DNA of 64,000 nt from Chthoniobacteraceae bacterium (GCA_947449735.1 CANFTB010000003.1:95456-159455), one strand, 5' to 3'. Shown: positions 43,351 to 52,834, counted from the first letter of the stretch. Numbers and translations are program-made. The notes: a model not told the origin generated them from the letters alone.

Positions 43351-46300
43351 CTACCGCAAGACCTCGTCGCTGCCCGGATCGCCCGCTACGTCTAATACCT
43401 GCACCTTGTTGATGCTCACGAACCTTCCGTGATCCGTAAACTGCCGCACGATTTTCTTCTCCGCATTCAGCTCAAAAAACTGCGCCGTCGTCGCGAGATA
43501 TCCGTGCCCGAGCCAGTTCACGACCAAGGTGTTCCCATCCGGGAGTCGCTGAAAGCCACTCACCAGCCTGAGTGGATTGTCGGGCACCTCCGCCGTTCCC
43601 AGCTTCCACACCGTGCGCCCTTCGCGGTCCATTTCGATAACGGCCTCCCCCTCACCGCACGCAATCATCAAGTGCCCATTTGGCAGCTCCCGCACCTCAT
43701 GCGGATCCCCAGGCGTCTTGATCTCGCGCATCAACCTGCCGTCCGCTCCCAGTTCCATCACCACCCGGTCCCCCTTCGCGCAAACCCAGTAGCGCCCGTC
43801 CAGCGTGCGCCTGCACCCTCGCATCTGATTGTGTGTGTTCTTCGTCCTCACCGGAACCGCGATCTCGCGGGTGATTCCGCCGTCTCGGCCCACCTCCACC
43901 AGGCGCCGCGTGCCGCACTCCACGACAAGGACCCGGCCGTCAGGCAACGGCTGACAGCCCTGCACTTCCGTTCCCTCGGGGCTGGAATACTCCCACACCA
44001 TCTTCTTGTCGGGCCCAACCTCCCGCGCACCCCGCAGATGGCTGAACAGGACATTCCCGTTTGCCAGCATCCACACGTCCTGAGGCTTCTGCGCCGGATA
44101 ACTCCACTCCACCCGACCATCGGCCGCAACGATCGCAACCTTGTCGCCGCCGTAGTCGCTCACGAGCACACGGCGTCCAAACGCCACTCCGCCCTGCTTC
44201 AAGCTGGGCGCCTGCAAACGGTCGGGAATGTTGTTGTTGTCCCGGTCGAATGGCAGCGGATCTTCATAATCCCTGATGCCGTCCCCGTCATCATCCCCGC
44301 CACGCTGCAGCCAGCTCTTGTCTACCGGCAGCCCTTCCCCGCGCTGCTGGAACACCCGGTACAAGTAGTCCGCACACTCGGCCCGTGTCAGCACGTATTT
44401 CGCCGCCCCGCCTTCCAGCGAGGAGAACTCGGGCAATCCCAAAGCGCGGAACCACTGGTTGAGTTCGCGCCAGCTCATCCGCGCATCCGGTTTGAACTCC
44501 GCCCATTTTCCCTCGAATCTTCCCCAGCTGAAAAGCGCCTCGATCAAGCCGCAGTCGGGATCCTCCCGCGGCAGATCCGTGAAGCGCGGAACCGCAGGAT
44601 AGTCGGGCCACTCCCGTGCATCGCCAACCGCCCGGCAGAGACGCGCAAGCGCCCCAGCCGCCTCCCGGCGGGTCACCGGCTGCCCCGGGCCAAAGGTGAC
44701 ACCGCCCTTGTCCGCCTTCCATATTCCGGCGACGCTCAACATGTTCACCGCCTCGAAATACGCGTCGCTACTCGACAGATCGTGATAGGGCCAGAGCAGT
44801 GTTCCCGAGCCGCTCACCCCGCGGACCAGCCGTCTCTGCACCTCGCGCACCATGGCCATCGAACCAGCCACCTCCCTCGGCTGTTTTTTGTGTTCCAATG
44901 CCAGCGCCGCCACGCATCCCACCGCAGCGCCGACATGAGTCATCTGCCCGTGCAAACGAAGCGCAGACTGCACCATGCTTGAAACCCCGATGTTCTTTGA
45001 AGCGCCAAGCAAGCCGTCCATTTCCACAGGCACCAAGGACCGCAATGGCAGCATCGCGCGGTCGGTATGGGTGCTCCAGTTGCGCGAACCCACATGCTGC
45101 CCCACCCACGGCTTCGAAGTGTCGCCGTCTACAAACCGCCGACGGGTCGGGTGAAAGTCCATGTTGAACTGAAACCCAAACACACCGTCTGGAACCATGG
45201 CCACAGCCCAGCGCGGCACATCGCTCTCCGTGCGAATATCCTGCTCCTTAAGCACGTACAATGCCTCCAGCCGAAGGCCCTCGCGGATGTAAGGCTTGGG
45301 CGGCAGCTTGTCGGGCGTCCCGTAGTCGTCGCCCAGCGCCATGTAACGAAACGAGCGCGGATAATCCCCCACCCGTTCGTGCGCAGACGTCTGGAGGTAG
45401 TACAGGAAACCGAGCGAATGCCGCTTTGCATCTTCGAAAATCACACGCCGCTGCGCGGGCGTCATGTCCACGATGTTCTTGCGCGAAGCCCCCGGCTCAA
45501 GCGCCTCCAATGCATCCGCAACAGGCTTCGGCAGGTTGCACAACGGATAGTCATGCACGGGCCAGTTCAACACCACCGCCTCGCTCCCCGGCGGCAACCC
45601 AAAGTGCACCCGGTCAATGATCCGCCGGTGCGTGTACACGCACCACCCCGCGAAATTGTAGATCCCGCCGCTCCCGTCCCATTCCTTCCAAGGCGGAACC
45701 TTCGCCATCCCGCCAAAAAACCTTTCATCATATCCCGGCGGCTTTGGGATGACAGCCTCACGGCCCGCCTCGCGTAAAAACACGCACCAGCTGATCGGGT
45801 TCATCTCTTGATGCGAATCATCCGCCAGAGATTCCGGCGCCCCCGGCTCCTTGAAGCGCGACTTCAAATCCGGCCCGGCCATGTACTTCGCACCGCTCAA
45901 CCGGATGACGTCCCCCCAGTCAGAGGAGTCCACCGTAAGCGCCGCGCGCACCTCAAGCGTGCCGCCACCGCCGTCCGGCCTCGCAAAAGTCACCCCGGTT
46001 ACCCGCATTCCCGATCGCTGTACGCTGACCGGCTCCCATTCCCGCAACACACGGATCTGCCCGGTGCCCCCCTCTCCGTAAGGGGCCAGACGCTCCTCGA
46101 AAATCCGCGCAGCGGCCCGGGGCTCGATCGTGTCCGTCCCGCACCAGCTGTTGCCCGGCGTGGCGATCCCGTAGGTCTTCGAGTTGTGCGCCCGGATGCT
46201 TCCGATGACCTCCTCGAACTGGCCGGACCGCGGAAAGTTGACGCGCTTGCCGTCCACCAGCGTCCATTCGTCAACCGGCCCGATTCCCTGCGTTGAAAAC

Positions 46301-46479
46301 TGGCCCCCCAGCCATTGAATGTCGTTCGTGAGCACGATGCGGCGCACCCCCATCCGGGCCGCCTGCACCGCAGCCGCGCATCCGGACTCGTCCGCCCCCA
46401 CAATAAGCAGGTCGGTTTCGATCGGAGCCGCGTGGCTCAACAGTGGCAGCAAGGAGAGGAGAATGGGGATGGTTTTCAT
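43351..46479 (-). CDS. FAD-dependent oxidoreductase / SLH / Ca-binding / beta-propeller fusion
   Basis: 1042-residue secreted protein (signal peptide MKTIPILLSLLPLLSHAAP). The N-terminal part is a FAD_oxidored-type flavoprotein with a dinucleotide-binding fold (DLLIVGADESGCAAAVQAAR, WLGGQFSTQGIG), a region extending to about residue 560. S-layer homology repeats follow at about 570-700 (YFEAVNMLSVAGIWKAD, FGPGQPVTRREAAGALARL), then an Asp-rich calcium segment at about 722-745 (DDDGDGIRDYEDPLPFDRD). The C-terminal propeller (about 750-1042) is homologous end to end with the stand-alone protein at 9936-10817. The SLH repeats suggest attachment to cell-surface polymers. The frame extends 26 codons upstream, but the ATG at 46479 gives the signal peptide. 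Divergent from an IclR regulator. Confidence 0.87.
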   Translation of the reverse strand: MKTIPILLSLLPLLSHAAPIETDLLIVGADESGCAAAVQAARMGVRRIVLTNDIQWLGGQFSTQGIGPVDEWTLVDGKRVNFPRSGQFEEVIGSIRAHNSKTYGIATPGNSWCGTDTIEPRAAARIFEERLAPYGEGGTGQIRVLREWEPVSVQRSGMRVTGVTFARPDGGGGTLEVRAALTVDSSDWGDVIRLSGAKYMAGPDLKSRFKEPGAPESLADDSHQEMNPISWCVFLREAGREAVIPKPPGYDERFFGGMAKVPPWKEWDGSGGIYNFAGWCVYTHRRIIDRVHFGLPPGSEAVVLNWPVHDYPLCNLPKPVADALEALEPGASRKNIVDMTPAQRRVIFEDAKRHSLGFLYYLQTSAHERVGDYPRSFRYMALGDDYGTPDKLPPKPYIREGLRLEALYVLKEQDIRTESDVPRWAVAMVPDGVFGFQFNMDFHPTRRRFVDGDTSKPWVGQHVGSRNWSTHTDRAMLPLRSLVPVEMDGLLGASKNIGVSSMVQSALRLHGQMTHVGAAVGCVAALALEHKKQPREVAGSMAMVREVQRRLVRGVSGSGTLLWPYHDLSSSDAYFEAVNMLSVAGIWKADKGGVTFGPGQPVTRREAAGALARLCRAVGDAREWPDYPAVPRFTDLPREDPDCGLIEALFSWGRFEGKWAEFKPDARMSWRELNQWFRALGLPEFSSLEGGAAKYVLTRAECADYLYRVFQQRGEGLPVDKSWLQRGGDDDGDGIRDYEDPLPFDRDNNNIPDRLQAPSLKQGGVAFGRRVLVSDYGGDKVAIVAADGRVEWSYPAQKPQDVWMLANGNVLFSHLRGAREVGPDKKMVWEYSSPEGTEVQGCQPLPDGRVLVVECGTRRLVEVGRDGGITREIAVPVRTKNTHNQMRGCRRTLDGRYWVCAKGDRVVMELGADGRLMREIKTPGDPHEVRELPNGHLMIACGEGEAVIEMDREGRTVWKLGTAEVPDNPLRLVSGFQRLPDGNTLVVNWLGHGYLATTAQFFELNAEKKIVRQFTDHGRFVSINKVQVLDVAGDPGSDEVLR

Positions 46480-46549
46480 GGTCCTGGTCGGGCACCGCGC
46501 GTCCGCGGCAAACACCCCATGAAATCCGACGCACTTGCTGTTTCCAATC

Positions 46550-46564
46550 ACAAACAATGTTTGT
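46550..46564. promoter_or_regulatory. Perfect palindrome, candidate IclR operator
   Basis: ACAAACA-A-TGTTTGT, a 15-bp perfect inverted repeat with one central base, lies 13 bp before the IclR-family start codon and 70 bp before the divergent FAD/SLH gene start. Position, symmetry and length fit an operator for the neighbouring regulator. Confidence 0.65.
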
Positions 46565-46577
46565 TATTTGAAATGCA

Positions 46578-47396
46578 ATGGCCGCTAAAAAAACGTCGCA
46601 ACCGCCCACCACCAACCTGGAACGGTACAGGGTCCCCATCCTCGACAAGTCCCTGGACCTTCTTGAATCCCTGGTGTCCCATCCCGACGGCCTGACGCTC
46701 ACCGAACTCACTGCAGCCATCAAGATCCCCAAAAACTCCGCCTTCCGAATCGCCAGCACCCTCACCCTGAGGGGCTACCTCAACCGCGACGAGGCCTCCA
46801 AGCATTACAGTGTCAGCCGAAAGCTTCTCGCGCTCGGACACAACGCAATCGGAGGCAGGCGCCTCACCGAACTGGCAGACCCCCACCTAAAGGCGCTGCG
46901 GGATGACACGGGCGAGACGGCCCTGCTCGGCACCCTGAGCGGCAACTGCGGCGTCGTCCTCGACCAGGTTGCCTCCTCCCACCCGGTCAAGGTGGTGGTC
47001 GAGATCGGGCATCCCTTTCCCCTCCTGACCGCCGCCCCCGCAAAGGCCATTCTCGCTTTTCTGGATCCGGAGCAGCAAAAGCGGCTCATCCAAAGCATCC
47101 ACTTTAAAGCCCACACCAAAACGACCCTCAGGACGGCCGCGGCCTATCAAAAAGAGCTGAAAACCGCCGCCGCCGAGGGCGTCGCTTACGACAGGCGGGA
47201 GGAAAGTCTCATGTTCGCCTGTGTCGCAGCGCCGGTGTTTGACCACAAAGGCGCCCCCGTCGCGGCACTCTGGATCAGCGGACCGGCGGACCGCGTCACT
47301 CCCGAGAAAATGCCCGCCTTCGGAAAGACCGTGCGTCGGCACGCCGCAGCGCTCTCAAAGGCTCTGGGCCACGGATTTGACTCCCGTCACGACTGA
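46578..47396 (+). CDS. IclR-family transcriptional regulator
   Basis: 272-residue regulator. The winged helix-turn-helix lies at about 20-85 (ILDKSLDLLESLVSHPDGLT, KIPKNSAFRIASTLTLRGYL, SVSRKLLALG). The effector domain follows (GETALLGTLSGNCGVVLDQV, PLLTAAPAKAILAFL, and AYDRREESLMFACVAAPVFD). Members respond to small organic acids or sugar derivatives. It is divergent from the FAD/SLH/propeller fusion, with a perfect 15-bp palindrome between the two starts, and probably controls that gene and itself. The N-terminal 14 residues are polar and flexible. Confidence 0.93.
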   Translation: MAAKKTSQPPTTNLERYRVPILDKSLDLLESLVSHPDGLTLTELTAAIKIPKNSAFRIASTLTLRGYLNRDEASKHYSVSRKLLALGHNAIGGRRLTELADPHLKALRDDTGETALLGTLSGNCGVVLDQVASSHPVKVVVEIGHPFPLLTAAPAKAILAFLDPEQQKRLIQSIHFKAHTKTTLRTAAAYQKELKTAAAEGVAYDRREESLMFACVAAPVFDHKGAPVAALWISGPADRVTPEKMPAFGKTVRRHAAALSKALGHGFDSRHD

Positions 47397-47602
47397 AAGG
47401 GCATGGGGGTCCTAAGAAACCGGCCCTCCGGAGCCTTGGCATGGCGTGCTTCATATGACTGACTTTCGACGGAGCCCGGTTCCGTTCACGCTGCGGGGTT
47501 CCGATGCGAGGACAGCCCCGGGAAGTTTTTCCGAAGGGATTGCTTCGCGCTGAAAACGAGCTGAAAATGCGCCCCTCAACCCAAGACGAACAAGCTCCTC
47601 CC

Positions 47603-50164
47603 ATGCTCCGGTACAAAACTCCTACTGCCAGCATATTCTGGTGCGCCATTGCCGCGCTCGCCATGCACATGGAGGCGGCCGTGGACTTCAACAGGGAGGT
47701 CCGGCCCATTCTCTCAGAGAACTGCTTCTACTGCCACGGCCAGGACCCCAACCACCGGAAGGGCAACCTCCGCCTTGATCTCCAGGACGCCGCATTGAAA
47801 CCAGCCGAGTCCGGCGAGATCGCCATAGTCCCCGGTGAACCGGATAAGAGCGCGCTCATCGCCCATATTTTCGCCACCGAAAAGGACGAGCTCATGCCGC
47901 CGCCAAACTCCAACCGCAGGCTGACTGCGGAGCAGAAGGCGACTTTAAAACAATGGGTTTCCGAGGGGGCAAAATACGCACCGCACTGGGCCTTCATTGC
48001 GCCAGCCAAAGCCGGGCCGCCCGAGGTTCACGACGCCTCCTGGAATCGGAACCCGATCGACCGATTTGTCCTCGCCAAGCTGGAGAGCCGCGGCCTGAAG
48101 CCCTCGCCGGAGGCTGACCGTCGCACACTTATCCGGCGCCTGAGCCTCGACCTCACCGGCCTGCCACCAAAGCCCGGCGACGTGGACACCTTCGTAAACG
48201 ACCCAACACCGGATGCCTACGAACGGCTGGTCGAGCGGCTCCTGAGCTCAAAACACTTCGGAGAGCGCATGGCCCTGCCGTGGCTCGACGCGGCGCGTTA
48301 CGCGGATAGCAACGGCTTCCAGCAGGATGGGGACACCTTCCAGTGGATCTGGCGGGACTGGGTCGTCAAGGCCCTCAACGCGGACATGCCCTTCGACCGG
48401 TTCTCCATCGAACAACTCGCGGGCGACCTCCTGCCAAACCCCACAAACGAACAACTGATCGCCACCGGATTCAACCGGAACCATCTCGTCAACGGCGAGG
48501 GCGGCGCCATACCCGAGGAGCAGCGCTTCAACATCCTATTCGACCGGGTCGACACCACCGCAACAAACTGGCTCGGCCTTACCATGGCATGCGCCCAGTG
48601 CCACGACCACAAGTACGACCCCATCACGCAGAAGGACTACTACGGCCTGATGCACAGCTTCAACCAACTCTCGGAGTCCGGCCTCGCGGGCGGCGGCCCG
48701 GGCCCGATGCGGATTTCACCGCCTTTCGTCGAACTCCCGTCCGAGGAGAACAAAACTTGGCTCGCTCAAAAGACCACAGAACTCAACACGGCCACCGAGC
48801 AGGGGCAGATCAAGGCAAAGTACGACCTGGCCCTCGCCGCGTGGATCAGCGCCGTCGAGCCCGAAACCCGCACTCCCGACCGCAAGCCGCTCCAGGCCAA
48901 CCTGATTCGAATTCTCCGCACGGAGGAAGGCAAACGCACCAAGGACGACAAGCGCGACCTTGAAAACGGCCTCAAAGGCGTCTTTGAAAGCAAGGTCTGG
49001 CCGACCGTTGCCGCAAGCGACCCAGCCGCAAAGAAGGCCAGTGACCTCAAGATTGCAATCGCCACTTACAAGCGGGAGACCGTTCCCCGCGTGATGGTGA
49101 TGCGCGATGACCGTCCACGGGACACCTTCATCCTCGGCCGCGGCGACTATCTCCAGCCGAAGGACAAAGCCGGGTTCGCAACCCCCGCGTTTCTACCGGC
49201 AATGCCGAAAGACCTCCCCGCGAACAGGCTTGGCTTTGCACAGTGGCTCTTTTTACCCGAGCACCCCCTCACCGCCCGCGTCCAAATCAACAGGATCTGG
49301 CAGCACTACTTCGGCACCGGTTTCGTCAAAACAGCGGAAGACTTCGGCGTGCAAAGCGAAATGCCGGTTTACCAGGAGCTGCTCGACTACCTGAGCGTCG
49401 AGTTCCGCGAGCACGGCTGGAGCCAGAAACACATCCACCGGCTTATTGTGAACAGCGCCACCTACAAGCAGAGCAGCAAGGTCACCAAAGAGCTTCAGCA
49501 AAACGACCCGGAGAACCGCCTCCTCGCGCGCGGCGCCCGGTTCCGTCTTCCCTCGCTGGTCCTCAGGGACGTTGCCCTCAGCGCCAGCGGACTCCTCAAC
49601 CCCGCACTCGGCGGCAAGCCGGTCTATCCCTACCAGCCCGACGCAATCTGGGAGACCCTTGCCATCACCAAGGAGCGCGACTTCACCTACCCGGCATCCA
49701 CCGGTTCCGACCTCTACCGCCGCAGCCTCTACACGTTCTGGCGGCGCACGATCGGCCCGGCAAACATGTTCGACGCCTCAAACCGCCAGACCTGCAAGGT
49801 TCGCTCCGCCACCACGAGCACTCCTCTCCACGCCCTCACCACATTGAACGACCCGACCTGGGCCGAGGCGGCGAGGGTGCTCGCCCGCGAAACACTCGCC
49901 GGGGCAGCCGACTTTGAATCCCGGCTGGATTTCGCCTTCCAACGCGTTCTGTGCCGGCCCCCAAGCGCTCTGGAAAGCCGGATCCTGGCGCGGGGCCTCG
50001 AGAAGCAGCGGGCCATTTACAACGGGCATCCCGACGCCGCAAAAAGACTGCTGTCCGTCGGAGCCTCGCCCGCCAGCGACGGCTTTCCTCCCGCAGAACA
50101 GGCCGCCTGGACGGCGGTCTGCCTCGGCATTCTCAACCTCGACGAGTCTTTGACCCGCGAATAA
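47603..50164 (+). CDS. PSCyt1-DUF1549-DUF1553 protein, second copy
   Basis: 853-residue secreted member of the same family as the protein at 6055. Signal peptide about 1-25 (MLRYKTPTASIFWCAIAALA), then the Planctomycete-type cytochrome motif CFYCH (41-45) with MPPP at the expected distance. The DUF1549 domain has LPWLDAARYADSNGFQQDGD and CAQCHDHKYDP, and the DUF1553 domain LTARVQINRIWQHYFGTGFV and NSATYKQSS. A longer insert (about 365-520, KTTELNTATEQGQIK) is absent from the first copy. The ATGs at 47504 and 47567 are possible but would displace the signal peptide. The DUF1501 partner starts 14 bp after the stop. Confidence 0.9.
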   Translation: MLRYKTPTASIFWCAIAALAMHMEAAVDFNREVRPILSENCFYCHGQDPNHRKGNLRLDLQDAALKPAESGEIAIVPGEPDKSALIAHIFATEKDELMPPPNSNRRLTAEQKATLKQWVSEGAKYAPHWAFIAPAKAGPPEVHDASWNRNPIDRFVLAKLESRGLKPSPEADRRTLIRRLSLDLTGLPPKPGDVDTFVNDPTPDAYERLVERLLSSKHFGERMALPWLDAARYADSNGFQQDGDTFQWIWRDWVVKALNADMPFDRFSIEQLAGDLLPNPTNEQLIATGFNRNHLVNGEGGAIPEEQRFNILFDRVDTTATNWLGLTMACAQCHDHKYDPITQKDYYGLMHSFNQLSESGLAGGGPGPMRISPPFVELPSEENKTWLAQKTTELNTATEQGQIKAKYDLALAAWISAVEPETRTPDRKPLQANLIRILRTEEGKRTKDDKRDLENGLKGVFESKVWPTVAASDPAAKKASDLKIAIATYKRETVPRVMVMRDDRPRDTFILGRGDYLQPKDKAGFATPAFLPAMPKDLPANRLGFAQWLFLPEHPLTARVQINRIWQHYFGTGFVKTAEDFGVQSEMPVYQELLDYLSVEFREHGWSQKHIHRLIVNSATYKQSSKVTKELQQNDPENRLLARGARFRLPSLVLRDVALSASGLLNPALGGKPVYPYQPDAIWETLAITKERDFTYPASTGSDLYRRSLYTFWRRTIGPANMFDASNRQTCKVRSATTSTPLHALTTLNDPTWAEAARVLARETLAGAADFESRLDFAFQRVLCRPPSALESRILARGLEKQRAIYNGHPDAAKRLLSVGASPASDGFPPAEQAAWTAVCLGILNLDESLTRE

Positions 50165-50177
50165 CCCGGCAACTCCC

Positions 50178-51644
50178 ATGTTTCAGGAACTCTTCGAAAA
50201 CCAGCAGCGCGTCACCCGCCGACAGCTTTTCGGCTCCGCCGCCCAGGGAATCGGAGGCATTGCCCTCGCCTCGCTCCTTGCGGACTCCAGCGCAAAGGCA
50301 GCCGCAGTCTCCTCAGCCCCCTCCGGAGGCGGCCTCCCGAGCCTGCCCCACTTCGCGCCCAAGGCCAAACGCATGGTCTGCCTCTGGCAGGGCGGCGGAC
50401 CCTCCCATGTCGACCTCTTCGATCCGAAGCCGACCCTTCAAAAGATGGCTTCGCAGGACATTCCGGAAAGCATCCGGGGCGCCACCCGGCTGTCCACGAT
50501 GACCGCCAGTTCCAAGAAGTGGCCCATCACCCCCGCGATCAAGCCCTTCAAACAGCGCGGCCAGTGCGGCACCCCGTTCAGCGAGATGCTCCCCTTCATC
50601 GGTTCGCAGGCCGACGACATCTGCGTCATCCGTTCCATGACCACCGAGGCCGTCAACCACGCACCCGGAGTCACCTTCTTCATGACCGGCGCGCAGGTCC
50701 CCGGCCGCCCCAGCCTCGGCGCCTGGCTCAGCTACGGACTGGGCTGCGAATCCGATGATCTGCCCGCCTTTGTTGCGATGACCTCCTCCGACAAGGAGCG
50801 CACCTGCGGCCAGTTGTTCTACGACTACTACTGGGGCAGCGGCTTTCTCCCGAGCCGCTACCAGGGCGTGCGGTTCCGCAACGTCGGAGACCCCGTGCCT
50901 TACCTCCAAAACCCCGAAGGCATGAGCCGGCCCGAACGCCGCGCCCTCCTCGACAACATCAACGCCATCAATGCCGCGCATCTCAGCGACTATGGCGACC
51001 CGGAAATCGACACGCGCATTTCGCAGTACGAAATGGCCTACAAGATGCAGGCCAGCGTCCCCGACCTCCTCGACTTTTCATCCGAACCCAAATCCGTCAT
51101 CGAAAAGTACGGCCCCGACGCTCTCCTCAAGGGCTCCTTTGCCAACAACTGCCTGATCGCACGGAGGCTCCTCGAGCGCGGAGTGCGTTTTGTCCAGCTC
51201 ATGCACAGCGGTTGGGACCAACACAACAACCTGTTCACGCAGCTCGAGCTGCAATGCCGCGACACCGACCAGCCCTCCGCCGCCCTAGTCAGCGACCTCA
51301 AAGAACGCGGACTCCTTGACGACACGCTTGTCCTTTGGGGCGGCGAGTTCGGACGCACACCTTTCGGCCAGGGAGATCCCGCCAAGCCCAACGGCCGCGA
51401 TCATTTCGGCAGGTCCTACAGCATGTGGATGGCCGGCGGCGGCGTCAAAGGCGGGACCGTCTTCGGTGAGACAGACGAGTTCGCCTGGAACATTGTCCGC
51501 GACCCCGTGCACATCCACGACCTGCAGGCGACCATCATGCACCTGTTCGGTATCAACCACGAGGCCCACACCTTTAGGTTCCAAGGCCGCCAGTTCCGGC
51601 TCACTGACGTTCACGGCAAAGTCGTGAAGGGCGTCCTTGCCTGA
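50178..51644 (+). CDS. DUF1501 family protein, second copy, Tat-exported
   Basis: 488-residue DUF1501 protein paired with the preceding DUF1549/DUF1553 gene. It has a twin-arginine signal (VTRRQLFGSAAQGIGGIALA). Conserved parts are MVCLWQGGGPSHVDLFDPKP, NHAPGVTFFMTG, RFVQLMHSGWDQHNN, VLWGGEFGRTPFGQG and MWMAGGGVKGGTVFGETDEF. It is closer to the commonest form of the family than the copy at 8425, which lacks the first loop length and has HPGSIAAF there. It may process a different glycan substrate. The arsenic cluster begins downstream on the other strand. Confidence 0.9.
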   Translation: MFQELFENQQRVTRRQLFGSAAQGIGGIALASLLADSSAKAAAVSSAPSGGGLPSLPHFAPKAKRMVCLWQGGGPSHVDLFDPKPTLQKMASQDIPESIRGATRLSTMTASSKKWPITPAIKPFKQRGQCGTPFSEMLPFIGSQADDICVIRSMTTEAVNHAPGVTFFMTGAQVPGRPSLGAWLSYGLGCESDDLPAFVAMTSSDKERTCGQLFYDYYWGSGFLPSRYQGVRFRNVGDPVPYLQNPEGMSRPERRALLDNINAINAAHLSDYGDPEIDTRISQYEMAYKMQASVPDLLDFSSEPKSVIEKYGPDALLKGSFANNCLIARRLLERGVRFVQLMHSGWDQHNNLFTQLELQCRDTDQPSAALVSDLKERGLLDDTLVLWGGEFGRTPFGQGDPAKPNGRDHFGRSYSMWMAGGGVKGGTVFGETDEFAWNIVRDPVHIHDLQATIMHLFGINHEAHTFRFQGRQFRLTDVHGKVVKGVLA

Positions 51645-51698
51645 GCAGAACACCCAGCTTCAAGTCTCCCCGAACAAACCTCGAACGCGTCTCGAGGT

Positions 51699-51821
51699 CT
51701 ATTTGGAGTCGCTGCAGCACGACTTGCACTTCTTGTCAGTCGCAACCGACTGGGTGCTGCACGCGGACATCACGACAGCAGTCATCACAAGCGACAATAG
51801 GAGGCGGATCTGGTTTTTCAT
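51699..51821 (-). CDS. 40-residue cysteine-rich lipoprotein
   Basis: A small gene easily missed. It encodes 40 residues: MKNQIRLLLSLVMTAVVMSA then Cys21 and STQSVATDKKCKSCCSDSK. The hydrophobic segment and VMSAC end fit a lipoprotein signal (Cys21 lipidated). The mature part of 20 residues then has Cys32, Cys35 and Cys36, a metal- or arsenite-binding style cluster. A strong purine-rich Shine-Dalgarno (GGAGGGGG) ends about 1-4 nt before the ATG at 51821. It is the last gene behind arsC in the same direction with 63 bp between, so it belongs to the arsenic operon or just follows it. Function is unknown; metal capture in the envelope is inferred. Confidence 0.7.
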   Translation of the reverse strand: MKNQIRLLLSLVMTAVVMSACSTQSVATDKKCKSCCSDSK

Positions 51822-51884
51822 ACCCCCTCCCTTTAGCCAGCTTTCAACACAGGTCAAGCCGCGGCCGTAAAACAGCCGGTCGTT

Positions 51885-52325
51885 TCACCGCCGCTTCCCC
51901 TCGTCGCGCCGACCCGCCGCATAAGCTTCAAACACGCGGCGGATCTCGTCCCTCACGCGGCGGAACACCACGAGCTGCTCCTCCTCGCTTCCCGTCGCAT
52001 GCGCGGGGTCGTCAAAACCCCAATGGTGCCTGTTCAGCTGCCCGGGATACATCGGACACGCCTGGTCCGCGTTGCCGCAAACCGTGATCACGGTCTCGAC
52101 CTCGCCTTCCAAAAACTCGTTCATGTGCTTGCTATGGTGCGCGCTGATGTCGACGCCAATCTCCTGCATCGCTTTGATCGCAAGTGGATGCACATAGCCG
52201 GCCGGCTTCGAACCGGCGCTCGCCACCTCTAAAATATCGCCGGCGGCGGCTCGCAAAAGCCCCTCCGCAAGATGGCTCCGACAGGAATTTCCCGTACAAA
52301 GAATGAGGACAGTTGGTTTTTTCAT
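51885..52325 (-). CDS. arsC: Arsenate reductase, low-molecular-weight phosphatase type
   Basis: 146-residue enzyme reducing arsenate to arsenite with thiols. The phosphatase-like loop [13 protein letters not shown] (starting at Cys10) carries the nucleophile, and [15 protein letters not shown] supplies the downstream cysteines (about 83 and 89) of the thioredoxin-coupled relay. [19 protein letters not shown] carries the acid-loop Asp. It belongs to the thioredoxin-linked family rather than the glutaredoxin one. The start is 3 bp after the stop of the DUF6428 gene upstream. Arsenite would leave through the aquaporin encoded at the head of the cluster. Confidence 0.95.
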   Translation of the reverse strand: MKKPTVLILCTGNSCRSHLAEGLLRAAAGDILEVASAGSKPAGYVHPLAIKAMQEIGVDISAHHSKHMNEFLEGEVETVITVCGNADQACPMYPGQLNRHHWGFDDPAHATGSEEEQLVVFRRVRDEIRRVFEAYAAGRRDEGKRR

Positions 52326-52328
52326 AAA

Positions 52329-52823
52329 TTAGCAGCAGCCGGAACCGGGCGCACAGGCGGGAGTTGCGGTCTTGATCTTAAGCGTCACCGGGGGCTTCGG
52401 GGCGCAGGCGTCGGGCAGGCAGATACCGCGCGCCAGGCAGTCCGTGTGTTTCACCCCCAGGTTGAAAACAACCGTCCCTCCCCGGACCTCGGCGCTTTCC
52501 ACCGGAAACTGCGCCACACAATCCCGCTCGTGCTCCATCTCCACATCCAGCCCGTCATGCGGGAGAACGTCGCCCGCTTTTTCGAAAATAGCCGCCAGCT
52601 TGCCCGCCTCAAGACGGTGTTCGATGTCGTCGTGCACCCATACCTGGAGCAGGCAACTCTCCTGCTCACGGCGCGTTCCGCCACAGTCGATGAACCGCTT
52701 CGTAACGTGACCCACTTCCGTGATGTGGAAATGCGCAGGAACGAGGGAGCCATCCGGCAGCCGAATGGCAACATGGGCACCGGGACTCTCCAGCAGAGGG
52801 TTAAGGAATTCTCGAATTTTCAT
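52329..52823 (-). CDS. DUF6428 family protein, arsenic-operon-associated
   Basis: 164-residue cytoplasmic protein. IRLPDGSLVPAHFHITEVGH, then FIDCGGTRREQESCLLQVWV, then DDIEHRLEAGKLAAIFEKAG match what I know as DUF6428, which often sits in ars clusters. The C-terminus is cysteine-rich (HTDCLARGICLPDACAP, ACAPGSGCC), which could bind As(III) or other soft metals; whether this tail is universal in the family I cannot say. The ATG at 52823 follows the arsR stop by 11 bp. An upstream in-frame TTG would add two residues. Coexpression with arsR, arsC and the aquaporin is very likely. Confidence 0.75.
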   Translation of the reverse strand: MKIREFLNPLLESPGAHVAIRLPDGSLVPAHFHITEVGHVTKRFIDCGGTRREQESCLLQVWVHDDIEHRLEAGKLAAIFEKAGDVLPHDGLDVEMEHERDCVAQFPVESAEVRGGTVVFNLGVKHTDCLARGICLPDACAPKPPVTLKIKTATPACAPGSGCC

Positions 52824-52834
52824 AGTCAATCAAA

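Noticed and set aside
43241..43432. 63-residue frame between GxxExxY and the FAD fusion
   Set aside because: No ribosome site, no homology, and it overlaps the stop region of the fusion gene.
46480..46557. 26-residue N-terminal extension of the FAD/SLH fusion
   Set aside because: It would run through the palindrome and bury the signal peptide; the ATG at 46479 is better.
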